From NCBI GenBank assembly GCA_022865215.1, contig JALIDP010000008.1:1-32832 (forward strand): a stretch of DNA of 32,832 nt, in the 5' to 3' direction. Source of the stretch: Candidatus Nanohalarchaeota archaeon QJJ-7. GTDB lineage: Archaea; Nanohalarchaeota; Nanosalinia; Nanosalinales; Nanohalalkaliarchaeaceae. The notes beneath the pieces were generated by a model, which saw only the letters and a program-made list of their open reading frames with translations, was not told the DNA's origin and ran no database searches. Made by a program: the position numbers and the translations under genes. Positions 1-9,377 of the stretch are shown one piece after another. How positions within the stretch are numbered: position 1 is the stretch's first letter; every line of letters starts with the position of its first letter.

Positions 1-368
1 ATAGGCTCCTCAAAATCTTTCAATACCTCTTCCGGAACGTTGTACACGTCCCGGAGGACGTGCAGATGTTCTTCCTCCCCCTCCTGAAATCGTTTCAGTG
101 CACCGATGATAGGAGTACCTGTAACGTGCCAGGCCATGGGAAAGAGGACGTTGTAACCCTGCATCCGCTTGAAACGTGCGAAGACGTCGGGTAGCGCGAA
201 GGTTCTCACGTGCCCGATATGCATACCGCCGCTTGGATAAGGGTAGGCTACAGTGATGAAGAACTTGTCTTCATCCGAAGGGTCTGCTTGGAAGAGCTCT
301 TCCGAGCGCCACCGCTCCTGCCACCTCTCCTCCATCTCCTTCAGAGATTCGGCGAATTCCTCCGTCAT
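1..368 (-). CDS. leuS: Leucyl-tRNA synthetase, N-terminal part (truncated by window edge)
   Basis: Manual reverse-strand translation from ATG at 368: MTEEFAESLKEMEERWQERWRSEELFQADPSDEDKFFITVAYPYPSGGMHIGHVRTFALPDVFARFKRMQGYNVLFPMAWHVTGTPIIGALKRFQEGEEEHLHV...; class I HIGH motif in the PYPSGxxHIGHVRTF context typical of LeuRS. Not in ORF track because no stop lies in the window. Confidence 0.93.
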   Translation of the reverse strand, partial: MTEEFAESLKEMEERWQERWRSEELFQADPSDEDKFFITVAYPYPSGGMHIGHVRTFALPDVFARFKRMQGYNVLFPMAWHVTGTPIIGALKRFQEGEEEHLHVLRDVYNVPEEVLKDFEEP

Positions 369-440
369 AGGAACCTCCTTCTCTGGAATTTTTATGTAGC
401 TTTCCACAGGTTTAAATCTCTACGCTTCTAAACCGTTTTT

Positions 441-1118
441 ATGGCCGAGATAGAGCTTGAAGGTGTCCGGAAGCACTACCAGATGGGGGAGACCACAGTC
501 GAGGCTCTCCGCGGTTCTTCCATGACTGTAGATGACGGAGAGTTCATCGCCATCATGGGTCCTTCAGGTTCAGGGAAGTCGACCCTGATGAACATGGTCG
601 GTGCTCTCGACAAGCCGACCTCGGGGACAGTGGAGGTCGGAGGGACGGACGTTTCAGGTCTTTCGAGGTCGCAGCTGGCGATACTCAGGAGGAAGAAGGT
701 AGGGTTCGTTTTCCAGCAGTTCAACCTGATCTCCACGATGGATGCGGTTGAGAACGTCGCTCTTCCCCTGATATTCCAGGGGACTCCAAGCAAGGAGAGG
801 AAGAAGAGGGCAGTCGAATACCTGGAGAAAGTCGATTTAGGTGATCGCCTCCATCACCGACCTTCAGAGCTTTCAGGGGGCCAGAGGCAGAGGGTCTCTA
901 TCGCCCGCGCTCTTGTCAACAAACCGGATATAATCCTGGCCGACGAGCCGACAGGGAACGTGGACACTGAAACTGGAGATAAGATAATGGAGTTGCTCAT
1001 GGATTTAAAGGAAGAAGGTAAAACTATTGTTATGGTGACTCACGACCCGCACGATGCCGAGTTCGCTGATCGCGTTGTCGAGATAAGGGACGGCGTGACA
1101 GCACCTAAGGAGGACTGA
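441..1118 (+). CDS. ABC transporter ATP-binding protein (LolD/MacB-type)
   Basis: Walker [10 protein letters not shown], signature [15 protein letters not shown], Walker [13 protein letters not shown]-loop VMVTHD; followed by a FtsX-type permease gene. Confidence 0.96.
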   Translation: MAEIELEGVRKHYQMGETTVEALRGSSMTVDDGEFIAIMGPSGSGKSTLMNMVGALDKPTSGTVEVGGTDVSGLSRSQLAILRRKKVGFVFQQFNLISTMDAVENVALPLIFQGTPSKERKKRAVEYLEKVDLGDRLHHRPSELSGGQRQRVSIARALVNKPDIILADEPTGNVDTETGDKIMELLMDLKEEGKTIVMVTHDPHDAEFADRVVEIRDGVTAPKED

Positions 1119-1124
1119 TAACTG

Positions 1125-2324
1125 ATGAGAAAACTGATAACTATCCTGGCTCTGTTGGCGGTTATAATACCTGCAGCTTCTGCACAGGGAAACTCTGTGA
1201 ACGTTGACATGGAAGTTATAAAGACGGAGCCTGTCCCACTACAGACCTCGGAGTACGCAGAAGTATGGCTGAGAGTGAAGAACAACGGTTCCGCGACAGC
1301 CGAGAACCTTGAACTGGAGTATACCCCTACGTTCCCGTTTTCAGTTGACCCAGATGAGAAGACTAACTGGGATATCGATCGGCTTCTTCCCGGCCAGTCT
1401 CATCACGTCCATCTACAGGTCAGGGTGGACGAGAACGCGGTCCACGGCTCCAACGACCTGAAGTTCAGATGGAGTTCCGGATCCGGCGACATATGGATAG
1501 AGGAAAAAGTTTCTGTCGAGGTGAGGACAGATGATGCAGCTCTCGCGGTCCGTTCGGTAGATTTCCCGGAGAAGGTCGGTCCAGGCACCTCGAACCCGAT
1601 GACCCTGGAACTGGAGAACCTGGCCGATTCTCAACTGAAGAACATCGATATCTCTCTTGACCTTTCAGACCTGCCGTTCGCAGCCTCAGACACTACGCAG
1701 AAGAGAGTCCAGAAGCTGGGTTCTGGAGAAGTCTCGGAAACTTCCTTCAGTTTACAGGTCGACGAGTCTGCCGAGAACGGGGTCTACCGCGTCCCTGTGA
1801 CGCTGGAATACGAGAACGAGGCAGGGACCTCTTTCACGCGTGACCTGACGACAGGGGTGGTCGTGGGAGGAGATTCACAGCTGGAAGTGGGAGTGGAAGA
1901 AAGAGAGCTTATGGAGCCGGGAAACAGCGGCATAGTGACTCTGAGGATAGTCAATCGGGGCCAGGGACTGGCAAGGTTCGTGAGCATGGAACTGGAGGAG
2001 ACCCAGGATTACGAGGTGCTTTCTTCCCCGGATATCTACCTCGGGAATATGCAGCCGGACGATTACCAGACTGCCTCGTTCGATTTATACGCGGAGAGGG
2101 CCGCTTCTAGCCTTGAGATGCCTGTGAGACTGGAATACAAGGATGCGTCAGGTGTACAGAGAGAGGAGGTCCGGCAGGTATCACTGGAGCTCTACACCCA
2201 GGACGAGATGAAACGGTTCCAGCTCTCGGGAGGCGACAACATCATCCTCTACGCGGTCGCTGTCCTCGCGGTGCTGGCGGCTGCCGGATTATACTGGAGG
2301 AGAAGGAAGAGGAACCAGGTGTAG
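1125..2324 (+). CDS. Exported, membrane-anchored protein with CARDB/NEW3-like (COG1361-like) beta-sandwich repeats
   Basis: N-terminal signal peptide (MRKLITILALLAVIIPAASAQG), repeated 'VWLRVKNNGSATAENLELEY / LELENLADSQLKNIDISLDL / LRIVNRGQGLARFVSMELE' modules, C-terminal TM plus basic tail (ILYAVAVLAVLAAAGLYWRRRKRN). Lies between the ABC ATPase and permease. Confidence 0.8.
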   Translation: MRKLITILALLAVIIPAASAQGNSVNVDMEVIKTEPVPLQTSEYAEVWLRVKNNGSATAENLELEYTPTFPFSVDPDEKTNWDIDRLLPGQSHHVHLQVRVDENAVHGSNDLKFRWSSGSGDIWIEEKVSVEVRTDDAALAVRSVDFPEKVGPGTSNPMTLELENLADSQLKNIDISLDLSDLPFAASDTTQKRVQKLGSGEVSETSFSLQVDESAENGVYRVPVTLEYENEAGTSFTRDLTTGVVVGGDSQLEVGVEERELMEPGNSGIVTLRIVNRGQGLARFVSMELEETQDYEVLSSPDIYLGNMQPDDYQTASFDLYAERAASSLEMPVRLEYKDASGVQREEVRQVSLELYTQDEMKRFQLSGGDNIILYAVAVLAVLAAAGLYWRRRKRNQV

Positions 2325-2327
2325 ACG

Positions 2328-3536
2328 GTGAGAGCGGATCTGGCCGTTCTGGCAGTCAGGAACATACTAAACAGGAAGAGGAGGTCGTGGCTCACGGTTA
2401 TAGGCATCTTCATAGGGATCGCGGCGGTCGTTGCTTTGATCTCTCTTGGCCAGGGCTTGGATCAGGCTATAACTGGAGAGTTCGAGAGTATAGGGGCGGA
2501 CAAGGTCTTCGTCACTCCCGGGGGGGACCCCACGGGCAGCACCAGCTTCTCCCAGAGCTCTACAGTCATCCGTGACAGCGACCTGAGAGCTGTCCGGAGG
2601 GCTCGAGGTGTGGACGAGGCGGAAGGAGCGTTGATGCGTTCGACACGTCTAACCTATCAGGATTCGACAGCTTTCGCCAGCGTTGTTGGAATACCTTCAG
2701 GGAGCCAACTCCTGGAGGAGAGCTTCTCCTTCACCATAGATGAGGGCAGGATGATAAGAGGGACAGACCGTTCAGGGGTGGTTATCGGGAGCAGGGTCGC
2801 GGACGGGGTGTTCGAAGAGGATGTCGAACTCCGGAGGAAGGTGGGGTTCCAGAACAATGAATTCCGGGTTGTAGGTGTTCTTGAAGCTACAGGCGATCCT
2901 GGAGTAGATGCCGCAGTTATAATGCCTTACGATAGAGCACAGGAGATCTTCGATACCGGAGACGTCTATGACTACGTGGTCGCGCGGCAGCAGGCAGGCT
3001 TCGAGGCAGAACAGGTCAAGGAGAATATCGAGAGATCCCTGAGAAACGAGAGAGGTCTTGACGAGGGGGACGAGGACTTTACAGTTTCCACTCCCGCGGA
3101 TATTTTATCATCATTCCAGAGCGTTCTCGGGATAGTCCAGGCTATAGTGGTAGGGATCGCGTCCATATCTTTACTTGTAGGGGGTGTCGGTATAATGAAC
3201 ACGATGTACACCGCGGTGAAGGAGCGGACGCGGGAGATCGGGGTTATGAAGGCGGTAGGGGCGGAGGACCGCCAGATAATGATTCTTTTCCTGCTCGAAT
3301 CAGGTCTTATAGGTCTGGTAGGAGGTATTGTAGGTGTAACTGTAGGCCTGGGGATAAGCAAGGGGTTCGTGTTCGCGGCCCGTCAGTACTCCGCACTTCC
3401 GCTGGAGGCTGCGGTGTCCTGGGGGTTGATAGTAGGTGCGCTGCTGTTCGCGTTCCTTGTAGGAGCGCTTTCCGGGGTTCTACCGGCAAGGACAGCGGCC
3501 AAGCTCGAACCGGCCGACGCTCTGAGATATGAGTAG
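2328..3536 (+). CDS. ABC transporter permease, FtsX/MacB family
   Basis: GTG start; N-terminal NILNRKRRSWLTVIGIFIGIAAVVALISLGQG, C-terminal GGVGIMNTMYTAVKERTREIGVMKAVGAEDRQIMILFLLESGLIGLVGGIVG typical of MacB/FtsX. Confidence 0.95.
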   Translation: MRADLAVLAVRNILNRKRRSWLTVIGIFIGIAAVVALISLGQGLDQAITGEFESIGADKVFVTPGGDPTGSTSFSQSSTVIRDSDLRAVRRARGVDEAEGALMRSTRLTYQDSTAFASVVGIPSGSQLLEESFSFTIDEGRMIRGTDRSGVVIGSRVADGVFEEDVELRRKVGFQNNEFRVVGVLEATGDPGVDAAVIMPYDRAQEIFDTGDVYDYVVARQQAGFEAEQVKENIERSLRNERGLDEGDEDFTVSTPADILSSFQSVLGIVQAIVVGIASISLLVGGVGIMNTMYTAVKERTREIGVMKAVGAEDRQIMILFLLESGLIGLVGGIVGVTVGLGISKGFVFAARQYSALPLEAAVSWGLIVGALLFAFLVGALSGVLPARTAAKLEPADALRYE

Positions 3537-3586
3537 CGTCCGTTACCACCCACCAATATAAAAGACTTGCCGCCTATTTCGGGGGT

Positions 3587-4354
3587 ATGACCCGACTTAT
3601 CTGCGTTTCTAGTGGTAAGGGTGGTGTCGGGAAGACCACGGTTACTTCAAACCTCGGTTCTGCACTGACTGAGTTCGGTATGGACACTCTGGTCATGGAC
3701 ACCAACCTAACCAACCCCAATCTCGGCTTCCATCTCGGGATCCCCCTGTACCCGAACACCTTACACGATGTTCTGAGGGACGAGGCCCACATAACTGAGG
3801 CGACATATATCCATAATTCTGGTCTCCGAGTCGTTCCTGCAGGCCTGTCGGTCGATGACCTGAAGGACACGAACCCGGAGGAGCTTGGCGATGTTTTACT
3901 GGACGCGGTCGGAGAACCTGAGTTCGTTATACTGGACTCTGCTGCAGGTCTCGGTCAAGAATCAGTTAACTCGATAGAAGCATCGGACGAGCTTATCGTG
4001 GTTACAAACCCGAACCTTCCAGCAGTCACTGACGCGCTGAAGACCGCGAAGATCGCGGAGGATGCAGGAACTCACGTTCTTGGAGTGGTTCTGAACCGGA
4101 TGAAGGGGCACGACTCCGAACTTTCTGTAGGGGAAGTAGAGGATATGACCGGTTATCCTGTGGTCGCGGAAGTCCCTGAACACGACGTGGTCGACGAGGC
4201 GATAGCCAAAAAGTCGCCGGTGGTACATCATGCACCCGATCATCACGTATCGGAGAGGTTCAGGAAGCTGGCAGCAGACCTTGCAGGCATCGATTACGTG
4301 CCTGAAAGGAGGAGAGAAGGGATTTTCGACCGTATAAGGTCATTCTTCGGTTGA
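3587..4354 (+). CDS. minD: MinD/ParA-family P-loop ATPase
   Basis: Deviant Walker A SSGKGGVGKTTVTSNLGSAL; EFVILDSAAGLGQESVNSI; overall MinD-like. Confidence 0.9.
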   Translation: MTRLICVSSGKGGVGKTTVTSNLGSALTEFGMDTLVMDTNLTNPNLGFHLGIPLYPNTLHDVLRDEAHITEATYIHNSGLRVVPAGLSVDDLKDTNPEELGDVLLDAVGEPEFVILDSAAGLGQESVNSIEASDELIVVTNPNLPAVTDALKTAKIAEDAGTHVLGVVLNRMKGHDSELSVGEVEDMTGYPVVAEVPEHDVVDEAIAKKSPVVHHAPDHHVSERFRKLAADLAGIDYVPERRREGIFDRIRSFFG

Positions 4355-4381
4355 GTCTCCAGGAATAAGAGCGGAAAGACG

Positions 4382-6088
4382 CTACTTTACCGCATCCTGT
4401 AGAACGTCCACATATATCTCGAACGCTGCGACAGACACATCAAGACCCCAGCTATCTCTTACTTCCTCGTTTATCTCTCCTATTATACCTGCTTCCTCAC
4501 CGTCCAGAACGATATTGCCGCACCTCTTGTCCCTGAAGCTTCCATGAGAAAGTTCTTCAACCTCGAACTCTAAGCCGAGCTCCTTCGCGACTGACTGTAG
4601 AACCCCGCGGACCTCGGAGAAACCGGTTTCAGAACCTGCGGATACGTAGGCGAGCTGGTAGGAATCATCTGCTCCTGTATGCGAATGATCCTCTAGCTCC
4701 GAGACCTTGCCGACCTCGAACAACTTCTGAGGGTAACGGTTGTGCTGGTTGTTGCCAAGCACCTCCATAAGAGATGGGAGGACCCAGTTCCTGACCACGG
4801 TGTATTCCTCGGTCAGTGGGTTCGCCATCGAGACAACTTCTTCTTTCTCTTTATCCATCCTATCGAACAGCTTCTCGCGGTTGGACAGGATGAAGGTCAT
4901 CGTTTCCTGGGCTCCTGTACCGACCATAAGTTCGCGTAAACTGTCGCGGAAGACTGTCCTGTCGTCCTCTCCTCCGATGGTCGAGACCTCCGGGATCTCC
5001 TCCTCCACGTTACCGTATCCATAACCGATGACGACGTCCTCTATAACATCGTAAGGGTGCATGACGTCGGCCCTGTAGGCAGGAACCGTGACGAGGAGCT
5101 TGTCTCCTTCGATCTCCACACCGTAAAGCATCTTCTCCAGCTGCTCTTTGATACCTTCCTCTGAAAGGTTATCGAGCCCGGAAACTTCTCTCACGTATTC
5201 CGGGTCTATCTCTCTCAGGTCGCCGGTCATGTCTGGCATTCTCTCTCCCCCCACTTCCACCGATTCGATGGTTCCGCCGCGCTCGTGCAGCGCCGCAACA
5301 AGGATGTTCAGCGCGGTCTCCACCTCTCTTCTTGAAGTCCCTGTAACATCGAGGAAGATGTCGTCTGTGTCATCGTCCACTTCAGTCAGCTCGCCGTTTA
5401 TGATCGGGGGCATGGAAAGGACTTCTCCTTCAGAATCCTGCAGTAACGGATACCGTTCCTCGTCCTCCAGGATCCATCCGTACTTCTTCCCTTTATCGTG
5501 CTCCTCCAGGATATCTCCCAGATTCATCTCTTCATCTCTGCCGAGCGGTACGAACGAGTCTTCCGAAGGATCCGCACCCCTGTAGGTTATCGGGGGTTCC
5601 AGAGGTCCCAGGTCGTGAAGCCCTATCGCTATCTTCTTCCTCTTTCTACCGTAAGTCTCGGTCAGCTTCTCCTGAAGCTGTATTATACTGTTAAGCTCGT
5701 CCTCCTTCAGGTCCAGGTTCTTTATCCTGGCGCATGCGATATGCTTCCTGACGTTCTTCACGGAGCTATCCACTTCTACTTCGATATCTCCGGTCTCCAC
5801 AGGATAATCGACCGCACCGGTTTCAATCTCGAAGAAGCCGCGCAACGCACGGGCGATACCCTCGACGGATAGAAGGTCGGGCCGGTTAGGTTCGACTTCC
5901 ACCTCTATCTTGTCCTCTTCCGAGCTCGTGGAACCGGAGGTTCCATTCGATCGAGCGGAATCTCCCGATTCCGTCGAGTCTTCGAACAGGATTCCGAGCA
6001 TCGAACCTTCCTCTTCCAGCTTTTCCACGCCCAGTTCCTCCCCGACCAGTTCTTCCAGGTGAGGTTTCGATATCTCGACTACAGCCAT
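4382..6088 (-). CDS. pheT: Phenylalanyl-tRNA synthetase beta subunit (with 62-bp in-frame insertion at 5925-5986)
   Basis: B3/4-like region, EVEPNRPDLLSVEGIARALRGFF, VPAYRADVMHPYDVIEDVVIGYGYGNVE, PLTEEYTVVRNWVLPSLMEVLGNNQHN; 1 nt downstream of pheS. Confidence 0.96.
   Translation of the reverse strand: MAVVEISKPHLEELVGEELGVEKLEEEGSMLGILFEDSTESGDSARSNGTSGSTSSEEDKIEVEVEPNRPDLLSVEGIARALRGFFEIETGAVDYPVETGDIEVEVDSSVKNVRKHIACARIKNLDLKEDELNSIIQLQEKLTETYGRKRKKIAIGLHDLGPLEPPITYRGADPSEDSFVPLGRDEEMNLGDILEEHDKGKKYGWILEDEERYPLLQDSEGEVLSMPPIINGELTEVDDDTDDIFLDVTGTSRREVETALNILVAALHERGGTIESVEVGGERMPDMTGDLREIDPEYVREVSGLDNLSEEGIKEQLEKMLYGVEIEGDKLLVTVPAYRADVMHPYDVIEDVVIGYGYGNVEEEIPEVSTIGGEDDRTVFRDSLRELMVGTGAQETMTFILSNREKLFDRMDKEKEEVVSMANPLTEEYTVVRNWVLPSLMEVLGNNQHNRYPQKLFEVGKVSELEDHSHTGADDSYQLAYVSAGSETGFSEVRGVLQSVAKELGLEFEVEELSHGSFRDKRCGNIVLDGEEAGIIGEINEEVRDSWGLDVSVAAFEIYVDVLQDAVK
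5925..5986 (-). mobile_element. Candidate in-frame palindromic insertion element (copy A, in pheT)
   Basis: ctcgtggaaccggaggttccattcgatcgagcggaatctcccgattccgtcgagtcttcgaa; 51/62 identical without gaps to 31561-31622; perfect stems TGGAACC-gga-GGTTCCA and CGGAATC-tccc-GATTCCG; encodes FEDSTESGDSARSNGTSGSTS. Confidence 0.6.
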
Positions 6089-6089
6089 C

Positions 6090-7499
6090 CTATCTCACCC
6101 AGGCCTCCGCATCTCTCAGCAGTTCCAGGTCGTTACGGTAGAGTTCCCGGATGTTATCGATATCATGGTTTCTCATCACCATCCTGTCGACCCCCGGTCC
6201 CCATGCCAGTACAGGTACTTCGAAACCGAGTAGAGGTTTGACCACTTCCGGCCGGAACATGCCTGCGCCTCCGAGACCGATCCATTCCTCCCTCTTCTCA
6301 TCGTAAACATCCATCTCTATCGAGAGTTCTGTGTATGGGTAATAAGCGGGTCTGAAACGGACCTTGTCGAAACCGAGTTTAGAGAAGAACTGTTTGAGAT
6401 ATCCGAGAAGGTTCCTGAAGTTCGCGTCCTCCGCCACCACTATCCCTTCAGTCTGGAAGAACTCTGCGAGGTGCTTCCAGTCCACAGTTTCATTCCGGAA
6501 GTTCCTTCCGACAGCGAAGAACTTCGCAGGGAGGTCGTCCTCGGAAAGTTCCCAGAGAGTCTGTGCTGAGACAGAGGTTGTATGGGTCCTGAGAACGTTC
6601 TTCCTAGCCTCTTCGGCATTCCATGTATAGTCCCATCCGTCGCTCCCGGCCTCCCAGCCGTCCTCGTGCGTCTCTCTTATCCAGTCCACTGAGGAGCCGT
6701 AGTCCTCGATATCGGACTTCTCGGGTTCTTCCATGAAGAAGGTGTCGTGGAGTTCTCGAGCAGGATGATCCTGAGGAGTGTAAAGAGCATCGAAGTTGAG
6801 GAGCGAAGGAACGACTAGAGACCCGTTCATCTCCTGGAAACCCATCTCTACCCAGACACGCCTGATATAGTCATATACCTCGCGTGCGAAGTGTTTACGG
6901 CCGACGAGCGCATCCTTGGCAGGCAGCTCGACGTTGAACTCCTCTTCCACCTCTGAAAGGTCCAGATCCTCTCCCTTTTCGGTAATTATCAAGCGGCGGG
7001 AGACCGTTTCCTCCTCCTGTACCAAGCCCCGATCCCGAATCATGGATGCGATGTCATCCTCGATATGTTCTCCATCCTTGACCCTTTCAAGCGCCTCCAG
7101 TTCCTCGTGCTCCTCGCCCAGCATCTGCTCTCCTTTTTCAGTCAGGTACAGGACTCCTTCTTCTATCTCGATCAGGCCTTTTTCTCTGGCCTTACCTATA
7201 CCGAGCTCGGCGACTTCTCCCAGGCCCTGTATATCTTCGACTGAGGTCTCTCCTCCCTCGACCTTTTCCAGAACCTTCTCCTCTGGAAGCCCGTTTTTGA
7301 GAGTGTCTTTCCCCACTTCTGTGATCTTGTAAGAAACAGTTTTCTCCTCCTCTATCTCAACCAGTTCTTCCTCCTCCAGCCACTGCGCGGGCCGCATCAC
7401 GTTCGGAATCCCGGTCTCTTCCTCCAGTTCCTGAACTCCTCCTTCTCCCTGCTCCTTCAGCTCCATGAGAAGCTCCTGGGCCTGCGGGTGGAGTTCCAT
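6090..7499 (-). CDS. pheS: Phenylalanyl-tRNA synthetase alpha subunit (archaeal, N-terminal winged helices)
   Basis: Class II motifs: HPARELHDTFF, RTHTTSVSAQTLWEL, FFAVGRNFRNETVDWKHLAEFFQTEGIVV, GLGGAGMFRPEVVKPLLGFEVPVLAWGPGVDRMVM. Confidence 0.96.
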   Translation of the reverse strand: MELHPQAQELLMELKEQGEGGVQELEEETGIPNVMRPAQWLEEEELVEIEEEKTVSYKITEVGKDTLKNGLPEEKVLEKVEGGETSVEDIQGLGEVAELGIGKAREKGLIEIEEGVLYLTEKGEQMLGEEHEELEALERVKDGEHIEDDIASMIRDRGLVQEEETVSRRLIITEKGEDLDLSEVEEEFNVELPAKDALVGRKHFAREVYDYIRRVWVEMGFQEMNGSLVVPSLLNFDALYTPQDHPARELHDTFFMEEPEKSDIEDYGSSVDWIRETHEDGWEAGSDGWDYTWNAEEARKNVLRTHTTSVSAQTLWELSEDDLPAKFFAVGRNFRNETVDWKHLAEFFQTEGIVVAEDANFRNLLGYLKQFFSKLGFDKVRFRPAYYPYTELSIEMDVYDEKREEWIGLGGAGMFRPEVVKPLLGFEVPVLAWGPGVDRMVMRNHDIDNIRELYRNDLELLRDAEAWVR

Positions 7500-7585
7500 G
7501 CCTTTAACCGGTGTTGGAATGCTTTAATACCTGTCGAAGCGCCAGTTCTAAAAGGTGCTGTGACTCAATAAAGTCTGTGGATACG

Positions 7586-8488
7586 ATGAGAGACTCAGTA
7601 AGGGAATGGCTGGAGATCTATATCAAAGGCGTTGTGATGGGGGCAGCGGATACAGTCCCTGGAGTCTCTGGGGGGACTATGGCGCTGATAACCGGGATAT
7701 ACGAGAGGCTTGTGTCCGCTATAGTCAAGCTCAGGTTTCCTGAGTTGGGAGACCTGAGAAACGAGATGGAGGAGATGGACCTTCCTTTCCTTCTCGTTCT
7801 CGGTCTAGGTATAGGGACGGCGGTGGTGCTCCTCTCCCGGCTGATGCACTCCGCCATCGTGAACTACCCTGGACCGACCAACGCTCTCTTCTTCGGGCTT
7901 ATAGGGGCTTCAGCAGTAGTGCTCTACAGCGAGGTCTCCCTTGATAATTCGAAGAGGATCGCGTCCGGACTGACAGGTTTTCTCCTGGCGTTCTTCGTGA
8001 CTGGAGTCTCGGGGACGGGAGGTCTAGGGCACTCGTTACCTGTAGTGTTCGTTTCAGGGGTGGTGGCGAGCGCTGCGATGCTCTTGCCCGGGATATCAGG
8101 TGCTGCATTCCTGTACATCCTCGGCCAGTACGAGTTTATGACCGGGATTCTTGAACGGTTCGTGGACTCAGTTATCGGTATAGGTGGAGGTTCGACATTG
8201 ATAGCGGATGCTACAGTGATAGCGATATTCCTTGCAGGGATGGCTGCCGGCCTCCTCAGTATCGCGAGAGCAGTAAGGTTGTCGCTGGACCGGTATAGGG
8301 AAGCGACTCTGACCTTCCTCGTGAGCCTGATGGCGGGTTCACTGAGACTGCCGGTGGAGGAGATCCTTGTCTCGACAGAGGTCTGGAACTTTGCGGTCGT
8401 TTTCTCTCTCCTTTTACCTCTACTCACCGGGGCCGCACTGGTGATGGGACTGGATAGATACACCGATGAGCTGGATTATGGACCGTAG
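7586..8488 (+). CDS. DUF368 family polytopic membrane protein (PopT-type polyprenyl-phosphate translocase family)
   Basis: MRDSVREWLEIYIKGVVMGAADTVPGVSGGTMALITGIYERLV and LPGISGAAFLYILGQYEFM match DUF368. The ATG at 7586 is preferred over the track start 7511, whose N-terminus is not DUF368-like. Confidence 0.85.
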   Translation: MRDSVREWLEIYIKGVVMGAADTVPGVSGGTMALITGIYERLVSAIVKLRFPELGDLRNEMEEMDLPFLLVLGLGIGTAVVLLSRLMHSAIVNYPGPTNALFFGLIGASAVVLYSEVSLDNSKRIASGLTGFLLAFFVTGVSGTGGLGHSLPVVFVSGVVASAAMLLPGISGAAFLYILGQYEFMTGILERFVDSVIGIGGGSTLIADATVIAIFLAGMAAGLLSIARAVRLSLDRYREATLTFLVSLMAGSLRLPVEEILVSTEVWNFAVVFSLLLPLLTGAALVMGLDRYTDELDYGP

Positions 8489-8492
8489 CATA

Positions 8493-8498
8493 TTTATA
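8493..8498 (+). promoter_or_regulatory. Putative TATA box for the 8522 gene
   Basis: 'tttata' about 26 nt upstream of the ATG at 8522, consistent with a leaderless transcript. Confidence 0.4.
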
Positions 8499-8521
8499 CC
8501 GGATTACCGTGGATTATAACG

Positions 8522-9373
8522 ATGGGTGGGGGCCCAAACCACGTTAAGGATTATTCTCTGGGCCATTCCGCGGTCCGCACAGCTGATGGTCACCGGTTCC
8601 AGTTGGAGGACAAGGACCTTTACTGGAGAGAGGATGTAGAGAGCGAGATAATCAAACATATAGCAGAGAGACATGGCGCTGAACATCACTACAATACAGG
8701 GGATGAAGGAGGTAGTAGGGCTCTGGCGCACCTCCAGAATCTGGATTTCGATCTCACTTTTTTCGCACTTGGAAACCATGACTCCGTGGAACCGGAGGAC
8801 GTGGAGGAGGAAGATGTTATAGCGGGTGAGGTGATGGAGTGGGCGGTCGAAGAGGAAGGTAGGGAGTACCGGGTAGCCATGGCTCACTCTCCCGACGATT
8901 TCGGCATGAAACTGGGGACGGAAGAATACACGGGTAGAGAGCTCCTTTCGGAGGATGGAGACTTCTATGACCTTGTGATAACCGGCGACAGCCACTTGCC
9001 ATACCACCACCGTCTCAATCCGAAGACAGTGGCAGACAAGGCAGGTTCTATAAGTGAGACATATCCCCAGCGGGAGCACTCGGTAGAGCATTTCTTCCCG
9101 GACAGGAGGCTATTGGAGGAGTTCCCTGACCAGCTCCGTGATGAGATCCCTGTACCCGACCGTTCTTTCGCGGTCATAAGGTTCTGGAACGGGATAACGA
9201 TATACCGGTACGATGCGGAGGAACTCTCTGAGGCCTATCATTATGAAGATCGCGAGATGGAGGACGTAGAACCTGAGAGCGTGTTTTCATTCCCTTATAA
9301 TGATTTAATGGTCGAGATGAGGGAAGGAGAGATGATCTCCGGAGAGAAGGAAGCTCTTGCGATGAAAGACTGA
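8522..9373 (+). CDS. Calcineurin-like metallophosphoesterase (divergent)
   Basis: GD...LTFFALGNHDSVEP, VAMAHSPDDFG, LVITGDSHLPYHHRLNP resemble the GD / GNHD / H / GxxH metallophosphoesterase motifs. Confidence 0.65.
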   Translation: MGGGPNHVKDYSLGHSAVRTADGHRFQLEDKDLYWREDVESEIIKHIAERHGAEHHYNTGDEGGSRALAHLQNLDFDLTFFALGNHDSVEPEDVEEEDVIAGEVMEWAVEEEGREYRVAMAHSPDDFGMKLGTEEYTGRELLSEDGDFYDLVITGDSHLPYHHRLNPKTVADKAGSISETYPQREHSVEHFFPDRRLLEEFPDQLRDEIPVPDRSFAVIRFWNGITIYRYDAEELSEAYHYEDREMEDVEPESVFSFPYNDLMVEMREGEMISGEKEALAMKD

Positions 9374-9377
9374 TAAT

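Noticed and set aside
8504-9091. 195-aa minus-strand ORF (and similar shadow ORFs such as 9174-9689, 10979-11476 and 14498-14980)
   Set aside because: Antisense to confident CDSs and lacking family motifs.
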